A stretch of DNA of 64,000 nucleotides from Hydractinia symbiolongicarpus (GCF_029227915.1 NC_079882.1:7998001-8062000); one strand, 5' to 3'. Counted from the first letter of the stretch, positions 12,367 to 28,848 are shown. The notes: generated by a model not told the origin, from the letters alone. Translations and numbers: made by a program.

Positions 12367-13500
12367 ATGGATCCGTCTTTTGCTGCCGTAGGCAGTCAAA
12401 AACATAGGAAAAAAACCCGGAGTTATCATTTTTCCAAATCCCGCGTGATAAATCTACCGTTGCTCCTTCTATAGCAAACATGAAAAGAACTGATCTTCCA
12501 AAAACTATTTATTTATGCGAGGAGCGCTTCCAAACCAACTGCTTTGATAAGTCCATCGATTTAAGAAATCAACTTATAAAAGGTAAGCATAGTATACAAT
12601 TTTTTTCTTTTTGTTAGTACAGTTATTTTCATTATTAGAAGGACTGGTAAGAAAGTTGTGATACTGAACACAGTGTATATTGCGAATGTATGAATTAGTC
12701 GTTTTGTATTGCAGGTTTCCGAAAAGCACCCTGTAAGCTTGTCTTAATGGCTGTTCCAACAATCTTTGTACACAAACCTGAACATAGAAAAAAAGAGTGT
12801 CGTTTAGAAATTACAAAAAAAAGAAGGTGAAAGCATGGGGAATTTCTGTGCACATATTTTTGGCTGCTTCGCTTTTTTTTTATTTTTCATGCAAAGTACA
12901 TTCGGTTAAAGCCGAGGTTTTAAATTCTGAACCAGACCATGAAGAACAAAATTTACTTCTGGATGCCCACGATAAAAGACTAATAAAAGACATCGTTAAA
13001 TAAAACGAAAATATTTTTACAACCTACTTAGAAGTGTTTCATTCATTAAAAATTCGTTATTTGCCGAAAAGTATTTTTTACGAACAAGAAAAGATGATAT
13101 CGGGCGTCCAATCAGCTGCTTTAGATCATAACCACAACATTGATAGACCGCAGGTTTGTTCTTATTTTATTTTATTTTTATCTTAGAGCACTACCTGTTT
13201 TAATAAATTGCCTTAACTTTCAGGTCAACAAAAAAGGAAGGATTACCGATTTCTTGCTCAAAACCGTCAAAACGATTCGTTGCAAAGAAAGTCAAGACGG
13301 AGAAGTCATATCATTACTTGCGGCATATCGCCTCTGATATTTACTATCGCTCGCAAAGTAACAATGGGGAGGATAGGGCAAGTCGAAAACGATCGGTATG
13401 TACTGCTCCCATTGAACGACCAGACTGTGAAGAAATCATTGAACTTCACACTAAATATTCACAAGACGATACTCAACATTTACGTTACACATTTTTATAA
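12367..13500 (+). pseudogene. Degenerate THAP-domain gene, possibly transposase-derived
   Basis: A THAP zinc-finger domain can be followed through two spliced pieces. The first runs to a donor at 12582 and includes KNPELSFFQIPRDK and LPKTIYLCEERF. The second starts after CAG at 12715 in matching phase and carries the family-defining AVPTIF motif followed by VHKP. Upstream, the frame that should hold the CxxC start of the THAP finger is broken by an in-frame TAG near 12400. Beyond a TGA near 12830, further fragments appear in shifted frames: SIFYEQEKMISGVQSAALDH to a donor at 13153, then from 13224 a Lys-rich piece with KRFVAKKVKTEKSYHYLRHI. Those later blocks resemble, as I remember them, domains following THAP in cnidarian transposon-like proteins. 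Stops and frame changes indicate a dead copy. Assignment to a transposon superfamily such as Kolobok is a guess. Confidence 0.6.
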
Positions 13501-13581
13501 AATTACTTACATTATTATCCACATTACGTACCTTGTTTATCGTACGCGATTGAAAGTCCACGACAACTCAAATTCGCCTCC

Positions 13582-14210
13582 TTAAATACCCTCCTTAAAG
13601 CCAACGTAACTATCATCAAGAGATGGGAACTCTGGTCTAATTCTTGAAACAACGCAAGATGGGGTAACACGCCGTGTTTTTCTCCCTATGCGAACATGTA
13701 CCCATAAGGTGAACTGGCGATAAGCAGCATACCGAATGTTCTACAATAAAAGAAACAAGTGTTTAGGTATAATAATATCCGTGTTATGAAATCTGAATAA
13801 TACTTACGTACTAGTAATTTACAAATTGGATACATGCCCTTTGTTTGTTAGAAGGCTACTCTCTCTCTCTGTCGTGCATGCTAACTAAAGTTGTCCAAAG
13901 TGCGTCTTTTAAAAGGACGATGTATTTGAAGTTTTTATGTTCAGTACTAAAATGATAACTTATAGTCCCTTTTACATGACGATGAATTGGGTAATAATAT
14001 CATCCTCGTTGTTCCCTGGGTACTAATGATATTATAATTACCTTCCAACTCTTTCATCTGAGAAATTTTTAACTTCTTGCAACATTTACACTCACATTCT
14101 AGCGGCATCCTCTCACACTTCTCGCAAGAACACCACGGACCAATCGGCTGTTCGATCCAATTATGCTGGGATTCTTCATCAAAATAATCATCGCCGCTGT
14201 CATAAACAAT
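13582..14210 (-). pseudogene. P2RX7 C-terminal-domain-like gene, probably broken
   Basis: Two or three exons encode a domain like the cysteine-rich cytoplasmic tail of the P2X7 receptor, found in cnidarians in proteins without the channel. The upstream exon (about 14210-14042, ending at a GTAATT donor) reads IGPWCSCEKCERMPLECECK, then C-C-K-K: the WCxC-xx-C-xx-MP and CxCC pattern. The last exon (13740-13582, after a TTTATTGTAG acceptor, 53 codons with TAA) reads NIRYAAYRQFTLWVHVRIGR, then a CVVSRIRPEFP block and YVGFKE, matching the P2X7 C-terminal end. Between them, about 13935-13864, LLKDALWTTLVSMHD resembles the linking segment but its donor is poor. An in-frame TAA cuts the acidic run just upstream of the first exon, so this is probably a pseudogene or an incomplete model. 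It converges tail-to-tail with the THAP relic. Confidence 0.6.
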
Positions 14211-14955
14211 GCTTGATTCGTTTTAATTACTATCCTCATCTTCTTCTCTCAATTTTTTTCAATAAGGTTCAAACTGAAAGCCTAATACATTTCCAAAATT
14301 TTTCTATAATAAATGCTTTATTATTAATTATTTTAGCATGGTTTGTAAAAGCCGAAAAACATTATATGATTGCTCTTGCATTACGTAAGCAAATTCGCCA
14401 TTATGAATCCAGCATTTTCAAAGCAGCGTAGCCATGTCATAAAAAGAGGTTAATTTTAGTAAAATGTTTTTGCTTATTTTAGAGATACCGGAGTAGAAAG
14501 GAATTATTAATCATTGAATTCGTTATCCAGACCAGATATGTTTTCGATATAGCAACGTTTTTTTGAGGTACGAGGTCCCCTTTAACCGTATTTGAATCTG
14601 TTCTAAAAATGTGAATATGCATAAAAATTTTTAAGCTTTTTTCATCTTTCTTTAATTACTCGCGAACGTATTTTCCACAAAATGTGCAAAACCGTGGTCT
14701 CTCGCGAAAGTCTATGCCTAACTTTTTTCCTCGCGAAATAGGCAGAAGCCCGTGAAAGTTTCTACCTTTGAAGTAGTAGCGACAGAGGGTAGTAGTCACC
14801 CCTTCGCTGCTAAAATGCTTTTAAATAAATAAATAATTACGTCTATATTACAAATTGATTTTTTTATTGCTGCATGACAAAGCATGTCCTTTGACCAGGC
14901 TGCCATTCAAATAAAAATGTTTTCATGTTCTCCATAAATTTATAAATTGATCATT

Positions 14956-15026
14956 ACCCTCGTTCCCAGGGATTTTTGCCTGTTAGTTATCTCATACCAA
15001 AAAAGGCAAAAGTCCGTGGGAACGAA
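14956..15026. mobile_element. Related short inverted-repeat MITE
   Basis: CCTCGTTCCCAGGGATTTTT...and the inverted GTGGGAACGAAGG face each other over about 70 bp. No clear target duplication. It lies just downstream of the first GPCR stop. Confidence 0.4.
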
Positions 15027-15065
15027 GGTGAATTTATCATAAAATCGTGTTTTGTGATCGAACTC

Positions 15066-16415
15066 TTAATGAACAATACGACCATGAAGTTCTATTCTTT
15101 CTCTCGATGGAGTCTGACAATGTACCCGTTGTGTATTCACATATCTGTGATTGGCTCCCGAATGATCACTTAAATGACTACTATTATTTCTTCTTAGTGT
15201 GCACTTAAGCAGATGCTTCATATCATCTTGAAAGTTAACATCGATAATCGAATACAATATTGGGTTTATGGCAACATGCAAAGAATACGGTACGTATTTA
15301 ATGATGACCAATATAGCGTAAACTGTTACAGATTTAAAATGAGTATAACTGAATAGTATGGAAACCACTCGATTGGGAAGTACAAGAATTACAAGTGCTA
15401 TTATTAAGCAAATCAATGTTTTCATGATCCTTTTGTTCTTTCGAAGACGTTTGATGCGTTGTCTGTTATCCAAGATAGCGGTAAAGGCTTTTTTTGTTTC
15501 AGAACGAAGCTTCTTTATGACACAGTAATATAAAACTCCAACCGCGCATATTGGAATGAGAAAACAGGCGACAAAAACAGTCCAATGATAAACTCGAAGC
15601 GAATAGTCTGACCATGTCACTCGACATATTTTTTTCTCGCCTAAATCTTCACTAAATAAAGATGTCTTTAGAGAAAGCGTCAATGTTATAATCAGCGCTA
15701 AAGTTATATTGACTCCAATACCTATAAATAGTATTCTTCTCTTTCGGCATTTTTTTACATTCCACACCACCCCAGTGAATCTTTCAATCGCAATAAGCAA
15801 AATAAAGCCCAACGCTAATACAAAGCTTAAATCGCTTGCACCGTAAAAAAACTTGCACATATATTCACCGTACAGCCAGCTACAAGTCCAAAAGTGCGGC
15901 ACATTTATGATAATTTGCAGAATGGAAAATGCAAAATCAACACCTGCTAGACATGTGATCATATATTGGCATCGGCTTACTTTTCTGAGCGCGAAACACG
16001 TCACGGCAAGGACGATGAAATTGCCAACTAATCCGCAAATTCCAAAGAAGACGTTAAACGATGCTTTAGTTAAATTTTCCCATCGTATACAATTAAAAGT
16101 AAAATTTTTTCTCCTTTTCATTTTAATAAAATTGCAAATGCTTAAAAGGTAGGTACAGTTACATTCGACTTTATTAAATCCACATTTGCTGCAGTACGTT
16201 TTCAGCTTCCTCTTTACATCACTTGTGAATACTGTTTTGACGTCACCAAAATAGATTTCTTTTTTCCCAGATTGTGAAGCCGAAAATGATTTTTTACCAG
16301 GGAAAAGACATTTAGCTTGCCTGTTTTTTATATCTACTTTAGAATCGACAGTACTCGATGCCATGTTCGCATTAGCAACCAGTAGAATTATGCTTATAAT
16401 CGTAAATTGTTCCAT
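15066..16415 (-). CDS. Orphan class A (rhodopsin-like) GPCR, 449 aa
   Basis: A seven-transmembrane receptor in one coding exon. The start is the ATG at 16415 (MEQFTIISIILL), which opens a signal-peptide-like leader; the frame extends a few codons upstream without another ATG. The extracellular N-terminus carries C-x2-C-x6-C-x-C-x6-C. TM1 has GLVGNFIVL. The conserved cysteine before TM3 is in GEYMCKFF, with a partner in the second extracellular loop (KKICRVTW). The TM3 end has E-R-F in place of D-R-Y, and TM7 has NPILYS for NPxxY. TM6 lacks the usual CWxP and reads LVILVLPNRVV after a basic NKRIMK stretch. An acceptor (TTTTCTCAG) at 16496 implies a spliced 5' UTR. It is a tandem paralogue of the receptor at 18220-19554. 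The ligand is unknown; a peptide or small-molecule receptor is possible. Confidence 0.88.
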   Translation of the reverse strand: MEQFTIISIILLVANANMASSTVDSKVDIKNRQAKCLFPGKKSFSASQSGKKEIYFGDVKTVFTSDVKRKLKTYCSKCGFNKVECNCTYLLSICNFIKMKRRKNFTFNCIRWENLTKASFNVFFGICGLVGNFIVLAVTCFALRKVSRCQYMITCLAGVDFAFSILQIIINVPHFWTCSWLYGEYMCKFFYGASDLSFVLALGFILLIAIERFTGVVWNVKKCRKRRILFIGIGVNITLALIITLTLSLKTSLFSEDLGEKKICRVTWSDYSLRVYHWTVFVACFLIPICAVGVLYYCVIKKLRSETKKAFTAILDNRQRIKRLRKNKRIMKTLICLIIALVILVLPNRVVSILFSYTHFKSVTVYAILVIIKYVPYSLHVAINPILYSIIDVNFQDDMKHLLKCTLRRNNSSHLSDHSGANHRYVNTQRVHCQTPSRERIELHGRIVH

Positions 16416-17176
16416 TTTGTTTCTTTTTGTCACCACAGAAATCCAATTCTCACTTAATGTTTTTTGGTAATGTTAACATCTGACGAATCTTCAACCTGAG
16501 AAAATAAAAATTACTTTAGCTGATACATACATTTATTAAAATCTAATTAAAAGATAATGAAAATATAATGAAAAGGAAAAATATAAAGTATTCATTGTGA
16601 ATATCCTAAATAAAAAATTTCTAAACAGATTTAATGAATACGTTTGTTCTCAGCATGTTTTCAGCATTCAGATTTAAAAAATAGATTAGAAATTCTTTCA
16701 ATAAAATTATCAATCGCGGGCATTAATCGCTATTTTTAAATAAGTTTTTTTAAACTTATTCCAACGTAAAATCCCTTTATTTGTAACTAAAATTCCAAAT
16801 TCCAATCCAATGCATAAAAGAATGTCTCTTAAAAAAAGGAACTATGCTTGTTTTCCTTAAGATACTTCCATTGTTTGTACAGATTAAACACGATAAAGTA
16901 ATGCCAACTTTAACTACAAAATATTTAGCTTTTATTCAGCAACGTTATTCGCCCGCGGTTGTTTAATGAGTCTTTTCTTTCGAGCAGGAAAAATACATGT
17001 TTTTAATTTGGAAGTTTCGCATCACACCCATCTCACCCAAGTAACTCAAACTTTCTATCATTATCAAATCCGTCATTTTAATATTTAAACTTTCCTTGCA
17101 GGAGGAAAGGACTTTCCAAAGATTATATATTGAAATAAAAACTAAATACGGTAATTAACAAAGAAATTAACCTTAC

Positions 17177-17275
17177 GATAGCCCTGCCAAGGCTCAAATA
17201 TGAACTCGAAAATTCCACGGTGGATCCCCAGTCGCACATATTTCCCGCATCGCTACTTTGTACCTCCTTTCCCGC
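17177..17275 (-). other. Candidate non-coding or 5' UTR exon upstream of GPCR
   Basis: A 99-base stretch is framed by an acceptor (TTAACAG|GCGGG) and a donor (GGGCTATC|GTAAGG) and has a higher GC content than its surroundings. Spliced to the acceptor at 16495 it would form a leader for the receptor at 15066-16415. One frame stays open across the joint and ends in TAA before the receptor ATG, so it would be an upstream ORF rather than part of the receptor. Splice signals only. Confidence 0.25.
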
Positions 17276-18219
17276 CTGTTAACATAAAGTAATGAAATTT
17301 ACTTGGACTATATGATTCTGATTATATTTGCGATTAAAATCCCCGTTTCTTTCTTCGGAAAAATGGAACTTCTTATGTTGGAGCATATGAAACGGAAAAT
17401 ATGAATTAAATTTATAAATGGAAATTAAAAAATTAATAGGATTTACACGAAATACTGCATATAGCGAAAGAGAAGGGAAAAGTGTTCTAGCTATCTATAT
17501 AAAGTCGTTGTGTAAGACTTTTACTGTAATTCTACTTTTACTGTAAAGATATTTTTTACATATGTATATCTACGTTGTAGGTGCAGCCTCTTCCCAAGTT
17601 CTCTTGTCTCGTTAGAATCGACATCACAGGGCGGGATCGTAAGAGGGGGTTTCCACTTATGGTTAAATAGATAGTCGGCGTTGATTTGACAAAAAGCAGA
17701 AAAAAATCCTAATTTCGAATCGATCGACGTCGCTCGACTTGACCAAATTTGTTTGTGAAAACCCACCGTAAAGGCAAAGTGACCTAGAAACGAGGTTGCT
17801 AGATAGCGTATTTATCATGTCACTCGAGTACAATTATTTTGAATGCTTTACATTTAAAGAAAATTCTAAATATTCAAAAATTCATCAACATAAAAAAATT
17901 AAAAATATTTGCAAATACACAATAAAAAGATTATTTTACAGAGAAACTCAAGAGGTTGGGCGTAGGGAAAGGGGTGTATAGTCTCCCGTAGCCCCGATAA
18001 TAAAAAACAACATAAAAAAACAATATCATTTCCCCTTCCCCTTTAAACCTGATCCAATGCACTGAATTCATTTTCAATAAGTTTTTCAGCACTCCAAAGG
18101 TTCTTATTTTTGTTCTTATTATGTCCACCGTGGTTTTAATATGATAATTTTGTTTTCAACCAATCCTGCAGAGGATTCTTATGATCAAACCAAAACGAAT
18201 AAAAATTTCAGTTTGTTTA

Positions 18220-19554
18220 TTAAAAGTTATCTTCCTTCAGAGTTGTCCTTCCATCATTTATTTCGTCTTGATCATTTGCGCTTTGGCTACTCAAATAAAC
18301 GGTTAGCCTTGTAACGGAATTTTGAAAAATACGTTTACATTTCTTTTTAAATTTCGAGTCAATTAGCGAATACAAAATGGGGTTGATAGCAACATGCAAC
18401 GAGTAGGGGACATACCCAATAATAATAATAATGTCTTCTGTTTTTACGGTTATATCATTAGCATAGACAAAGAAGGTTGCGACGATACGATTTGGTAACA
18501 CGAGAATAACAAGCGCAACCACAATAGCAAATAATATTTTCATAATCCTTTTGTTGTTTTTCAGGCGTTTTACTCTCTGTTTTTCCTCCAGCATGGAAGT
18601 AACCTCGGTTTCTTGTTTACTGTTTAGTTTTTTAGCAATGAAGTAATATAAAACGGAAATTATAAAAACAGGTAATGCGAAGTACAGCACATTGATAAAC
18701 CAATTGAAGATGCGATGAGAATGTCGTGAGAAGTCTAATTGGCATCTTTCGTTTTTATCAGAAATCGTCTCCAGTTTTGTCCTGAGAGCTGCATATAAAG
18801 TAACAATAAATGCAGTTATGAAATTCAGAATGACTGCCAGTTTAAGGAAACCTTTTGAAAACCAACCGTTTAGCGTATACACTATACCAAAGAATCGTTC
18901 CAGAGCTATCACTGATATGAATCCGAGAGCTAGCATGAAACTCAAATCGCTTGCGCCATGTAATATTTTACACATAGGTTCACCATATATCCAATAGAAT
19001 GTCCAAAAATATGGCATATATAAAATAACCTGTAAAATAGAAAATAACAAATCAACGCCAGCCAAGCATGTAATGAGATACTGACATCTACTGATTGTCA
19101 CGCGTTCAAAATACGTGACCAAAAGTACGATAACGTTGCCAATTATTCCACAAACTCCAAAAAAGACGTTGAAGAAACCAATCGTCAAATATCTCCATCG
19201 CTGATATAAAAACATATGCTCTACCCTAGTGTTAAGTAATGTACAAATATCAGAAAGGCTGTTGCAATTGCATACCGCATCGGTAATATTGCACATCTGA
19301 CAATACTTTTTTAAAAATGCTGCGACTGAATTTCCATAACGCGGTGTTTTTTCGTGTCCTGATGATATGGTTGCATTTTTGTTCGGCGATTTACACTCGA
19401 CTTGACTCGATTCAGCTATGTGGCTTTCATGAATGGTTGAAATTGATGTATTGTATGAGCGAGTCATATTGGATGAATTAGCCGCAAAAACAACGATTGT
19501 ATTAAAAATAATGATTAAAAATTGCATGTTTAGCTTAAATATCAAAGTATCCAT
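18220..19554 (-). CDS. Orphan class A (rhodopsin-like) GPCR, 444 aa
   Basis: The paralogue of the receptor at 15066-16415, also in one coding exon, same strand, about 1.8 kb further upstream. It starts at the ATG at 19554 with a hydrophobic leader (MQFLIIIFNTIVVFA). The extracellular N-terminus has N-glycosylation sites and the same C-x2-C-x6-C-x-C-x6-C pattern (YCQMCNITDAVCNC then a last Cys). Transmembrane landmarks agree with the neighbour: GIIGNVIVL in TM1, GEPMCKILHGASDLSF before TM3, E-R-F for D-R-Y, ICL3 ending NNKRIMK, TM6 with LVILVLPNRIV instead of CWxP, and NPILYSLID in TM7. The N-terminus and third loop are more diverged than the membrane core. Tandem duplication is the simplest origin. 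Ligand unknown. Confidence 0.88.
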   Translation of the reverse strand: MDTLIFKLNMQFLIIIFNTIVVFAANSSNMTRSYNTSISTIHESHIAESSQVECKSPNKNATISSGHEKTPRYGNSVAAFLKKYCQMCNITDAVCNCNSLSDICTLLNTRVEHMFLYQRWRYLTIGFFNVFFGVCGIIGNVIVLLVTYFERVTISRCQYLITCLAGVDLLFSILQVILYMPYFWTFYWIYGEPMCKILHGASDLSFMLALGFISVIALERFFGIVYTLNGWFSKGFLKLAVILNFITAFIVTLYAALRTKLETISDKNERCQLDFSRHSHRIFNWFINVLYFALPVFIISVLYYFIAKKLNSKQETEVTSMLEEKQRVKRLKNNKRIMKILFAIVVALVILVLPNRIVATFFVYANDITVKTEDIIIIIGYVPYSLHVAINPILYSLIDSKFKKKCKRIFQNSVTRLTVYLSSQSANDQDEINDGRTTLKEDNF

Positions 19555-21433
19555 TTTTTTTATTTAACGTGAAGCAGCGAAAATAACTTTTTTATGCATG
19601 TAATATTTTCTGAAAAAGAAGTTTCTAAATACTGAATATGCATATAAAGAAATATCTAAAGATCTTTGAATGCAATGAATGTATGTTTTGCTAATAGATT
19701 ATATTGCGTCAAAAGGGAATTCATAGCCAGCACACACGCAGGATTGGTACCATGATGACTTAGTGGTTCAGGCTCTTCAACTTTAAGAAACAGCCTAATC
19801 TTTTTTAGTTTTAAAAACGCATTGCTTTTAAAAAAAAATACGTTTATACCTTCCAACATAACATTCAAACCACTGGTTAACTAAAATAAACTTTGGTTTA
19901 ATAACTTTTTCTATTTCTGCAACAACATTACAAAAACCTTCTCAACTTGTCAACAATACATTCTAACTTTTGTGTCTCGAAAGTAATAACAACGAGTCGC
20001 TTAATTGAAACCTATGAAAGATATGAAAAGGTATTTAAATTCAGCTTAATATTCTGCAGAAAAGAAAAAAAATAATTTTTATTAAACACTTAAGCTACGA
20101 ACCTTGTAATTACATAATAATAAAATCAGTCTTTCTTTTTGTTGTTATTATTGTTGTTGGTTGTTGCTTGTTACTAAATATTAACAACCCCGACCCCAAA
20201 GGTTTGTCAAACTGAATCGAAGCAAAAAAGTTCACAGGTATTGGGCACGAAATTGCAGAGCAAATATGAATGATTCTTTGTTCGCTACTTTAATTAAGTT
20301 TGATTAACTAAAATTTATGCATTTATAAAAACAGATAGAGATCTTAAAGCTAGGCAACGCAAGTTTGACAAAAGTCAGATGACGCTTGTATGCAGGACAC
20401 TCTGCAAATGGTTTGTTTATGTTATGCATTGAACGTAGCCACACGCATCCAGTGAAGTATAGAATGGAATTAGGTTTTTTTTTACCGCCTCATGCTACGA
20501 CATATTTTTAAAGCATAAAAATATCAGAATTGGCAGTTTTTATCAATCGCATAATTAAAATACTTCAAATTTAAAATCTGTGCAGTTCTATGCTTAGCGT
20601 CACTGAAGCTAAAATAATCGCCCCGGGAGTTCCACAAGGACCTACTGTATAATAGCCACCGTTTGTGTGTTTGAAATGTCTGCTAATTTCTGTTTTGTAC
20701 TAAGGATGCACAAAATAGGGATGCTTGGGGTATGTACTACAGCTAAAAATCGTATCCAAACACGCAGATTGCCCGCGGCTAACGACTAATTCATCGACTT
20801 AGCACGCGTGGAAACTATACATCAATTTCCGCAGCAGTAGAATACATTTTTTTTGTGGCAAGGTTAGAAATTATGCAGTATATTTAACATACTTATAATA
20901 CCAGACCTAACCAACTTATGAAATGAACTGTAATTCAATTATTTATATTATCTTTCAAATACTTTGCCGAAAACATCTGATTAAACTGTGATAAAAAAAA
21001 AATTATCTAATTAATTTTATACAAAACTAAATATAAAGAAATCAAACAAGCAAAACAAAACCAACGCATGTCCTTAAAACCTACCCAAGTCACATATTTT
21101 CCTTGTATAAATTTTTTTCCTGTTCACATTAAACTTACCAATTAGTAAACCAACCATGGAGTTCGTTCACTCTGGAACAAAATGGCTTTTGTTTTAAATC
21201 AAACTTTTTTTTCCGTGTTTAAAAAATTGCGTTTCTTTGTAAAAGTAACTTTGAGACAGTATATCCTTTTTCCGAGACGATGTAACATTAAGATCGTCGA
21301 TTCGATCGATCGATCGTCTGGTTTAAAAAATCTCATTATTAATTTTCAAGGAGAAAAATGTGAACAAAACAATCCAATTAAATATAACATTCACTGCCAA
21401 CATCTTTGCATCCAATATTACATTATTGTTTAT
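19555..21433. other. AT-rich region upstream of GPCR pair
   Basis: It would contain the promoter of the 18.2-19.6 kb receptor. No clear 5' exon or repeat identified. Confidence 0.4.
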
Positions 21434-21499
21434 TACGCAACGCAATGCGGTAAAATAAGAACAGGCGAACCGTGGATTTTTCCACGGCCCACCGACTAG
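21434..21499 (+). mobile_element. Helitron-like 3'-end fragment
   Basis: Contains the family's internal GCAATGCGGTA segment, the perfect hairpin CCGTGGATTTTTCCACGG and the terminal CCACCGACTAG before T. The 5' part is missing. Confidence 0.5.
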
Positions 21500-24400
21500 T
21501 AAATTGAATTCACGAACGTATTTTATTCGCGCAAACTTTTCGTCGTTCCTGTTGTGGTTTAATTTTTTTCACCTTTAGATTATATGCGTAAAGCAATTCG
21601 GGACAACGTAATAAAGCGTAAATGTTTGTAACGAAATATTGCGGTTTTGTTGGTGGCGCAAGTACCAAAAAAATGTGTGTAAAAAAGCATGCTTCGTTAG
21701 CTGATAATAGTTAAGGCGAAGTCCACTTTAAGCGTTTAGCACGTCAGTTCAAGGCGCACGCAAGTTCTCAAAATTCTAAATCATTTTTGAATTTTTGTAA
21801 GCTTTAAAAGCGCTGCAATGTATATAATTTATATAATTTATCGACCAATGAATTTTCTCAAATCGCCGCCATTTCAAGTTCTTTTCTGTTTCCAGTAGAC
21901 GTTGTGCCGCTCGGACGCAGGACCGCGCATACTAAAAACTGCTGGCTTCACTTATTTCAATATCGGGAACCCGGCGAAAAAGCTTTCAGGTTGGAAAAAT
22001 ACCCTTTCATAGACTGAAAAAAGATCATGGACAAGTTTAAGTGAATAAGTTCATTAGACACTAAATTACCGCAAACTTAAAAGACTTTCCAAATATCATG
22101 ATTTCAGATATAACAACTGGGTTTTTTGTCCGAAGTTTTTTTTACGCCGGAACTTCTCCTAATGTACACATTTGTCTAATTCTTATGTATGGTTGCTAAG
22201 TAATTAACTTAAGAAAAAATCTGATCTAAAAATAAAGTTGGATTTATACCATTAGAGTTATAGCATCAATATTTTCAGAATGGTTTGGATAAGCAAGTCA
22301 TTTTTTTAATTTCTAATATATTAGAACTTTAACTTCGTCATTAAAAAATATATTTGAAAAAAGATACTTATCTAGTAGGCTCTCTCGAAGGACAAACCAG
22401 AAAATATAAAGAAAACCAAAAAAAAGTTTGTGGAGAAAAAAACAATCGAGTTTAACTACATAATTCTTACCTGAAAACTTGAAAAGGGGAAGACAAAAAG
22501 AACGCAAATCCGAATCAGTTATATCTCATTTCGTGACAACACCAACTGTGACTCTCCCCAGTTTTATATTTACACAAACTTGTTTCCGTAAACTTAGGCT
22601 TACTCCCACTGTTATTTTCGGCTTTTTTCTATTTCGCGATTGAGAAGAAACAAAAACTTCATCTGGCTTGCTTTGTTTCGTTATCACATTGTATTTCCGT
22701 AATTTTTTGTTCGATATAAATAAAGAAACGAAACAAAGATAAAAAATAATAAAAAACAAAACAAAACAAAAAAATACACCTGTACTTCTTTTAAACTCAC
22801 ACATCAGGTTTTACTCTGTGTTTAAACCATCCCTCTCACCAAGACATCTTGTATTTTCTCTAATTTTGGGTTAAAGGTAAGTAATGGGGCATGGGAACGA
22901 GGTTATGTGTGTACATGCAGAGGTTGTAAACTATCATGCCCTTTAAAGGTGGGCGTTTAAGCTGGACAGTGAAATTTCTTAAAGTCACTAAACAGACGAA
23001 GACACGTCCTAGCTAAGACAACTACACTGCTAAATACCGCGTTGTTATTTTCCTACATGGAATTTAGAAAATAAATAAAGTTATTTTCGGTTGAGTAAGG
23101 CGAACTAGAAAATAATATCACTAAACAGACGTTTAATTAGGTCTCTTTTTGGTAAAGCTTTTGAAACCAACCTCGTACCAAGGACCTATTACCTACAAGC
23201 GACGTTCATATCACCGTAATACAAGATGCCCTTGAAACGATATTTTTCAAATAATACGTTCTTTTCAAATAATACGTCTTAATTTTTAAGACAACTTAAC
23301 AATTGCTTACAATAAATTAATCAGTTAATAATCTTCATTAGTTATTTACTAATTCGATTAAGGGGATTTTGAGTTAGAGGCATTCAGTCATAATCCAATA
23401 GATCAGATGATTCGTGAATTAGTTAATTGCAAAACTGAACAAAAATAGGACACTAAGCAGATAGAAACACTGTACTAATATGGTTATGCATATTGGACCA
23501 AATAGAATGTTAATTGTCAACCTTTTAATCTAGTATTGTCATTGAAAAAAATAGAACGAGTCATCGAATTGCCTTGGGAACGAGGTTGAGTACGAAATAA
23601 CGTTGAGCTTTGAAACTTCTGGACAAATGGCCGAAACAACTGCAATTTGCATTGTCAAAAAACAAAACAAAAAAAACACATAAAAATATGAGTGAAGTTA
23701 AAGAGGTTAAAAGAATGAAACATATTTTATTTCCTGGTTAAAAAATTCAAATAGTAAGTTAATCTAACTCAACAAGGAAGTTTAAAAAAATAATTTTTTA
23801 CGGTTTTAAAAAGTTCTTTAAAACCTCAATTAAACTTAATTAGAAAATCAAAATTCAGGAAACATCAACAAATTATAATCGGGAAATTTGGCAATTTTCT
23901 GCAGACATGTTATGACTCTTTGCTTAAAAATAACAAGCTTCTGGTTAAAAAAAATAATAAGCCGGGTTTTAAAAAAATTACTTCCCCCACCTGTCCCTCT
24001 CCGGTTCTTTGCATTCGAAAACATTCTAGGCAGGCGGAAACTATTTTATCTCTATCAGTTGCAAGAAAGACATACAGCCATACGAGTATTTGAACGTTTC
24101 GATTTCTTCTTATAAATTAATCATTATAATCGTCCTAATAAAATCCGCCATGTTGTTGTTCTTTGATATTATAATCTTTATATACATAAAAAAATTTACT
24201 GGAATACATTTGACTACAATAAAAAATGTCTATTTACCACGATTTTGAAGTTTTTTTTAGCTTGCATCAGCAGTGAATATCTTAATCTTTTCTCAATTTG
24301 TTCAGCTTTTAAAATCTAATAGTGCGGATGAATACGTTCAGGTTTATCGGTTCCACAATAAGGATTCATGAGTGAGATGCAAGAATACACACATTCTTTC

Positions 24401-24505
24401 AACTTCATGAGCTTGCAGCCACACTCACAAGATAGCCGTGTTGATAAAAGTTTTAGATAAAACGTATCAATGTTGTCGTATTAGTCTCGATGTTCCAGCT
24501 TGTGT
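21500..24505. other. Intergenic with CCTCGT-type repeat ends
   Basis: Facing ends CAACCTCGTACCAAGGACC (23168) and CCTTGGGAACGAGGTTG (23572) may bound one element of about 420 bp, but its flanks do not match. A further one-ended copy is near 22890. No gene recognised. Confidence 0.4.

Positions 24506-28848
<4,343 letters not shown>

Noticed and set aside
12797-13003. 68-codon frame with a membrane-like segment
   Set aside because: Starts at GTG, not ATG, and lies between pieces of the broken THAP gene, so it is more likely part of that relic.
21182-21499. 105-codon open frame
   Set aside because: Its end runs through a Helitron-like 3' end and the rest is compositionally AT-rich with no family resemblance.
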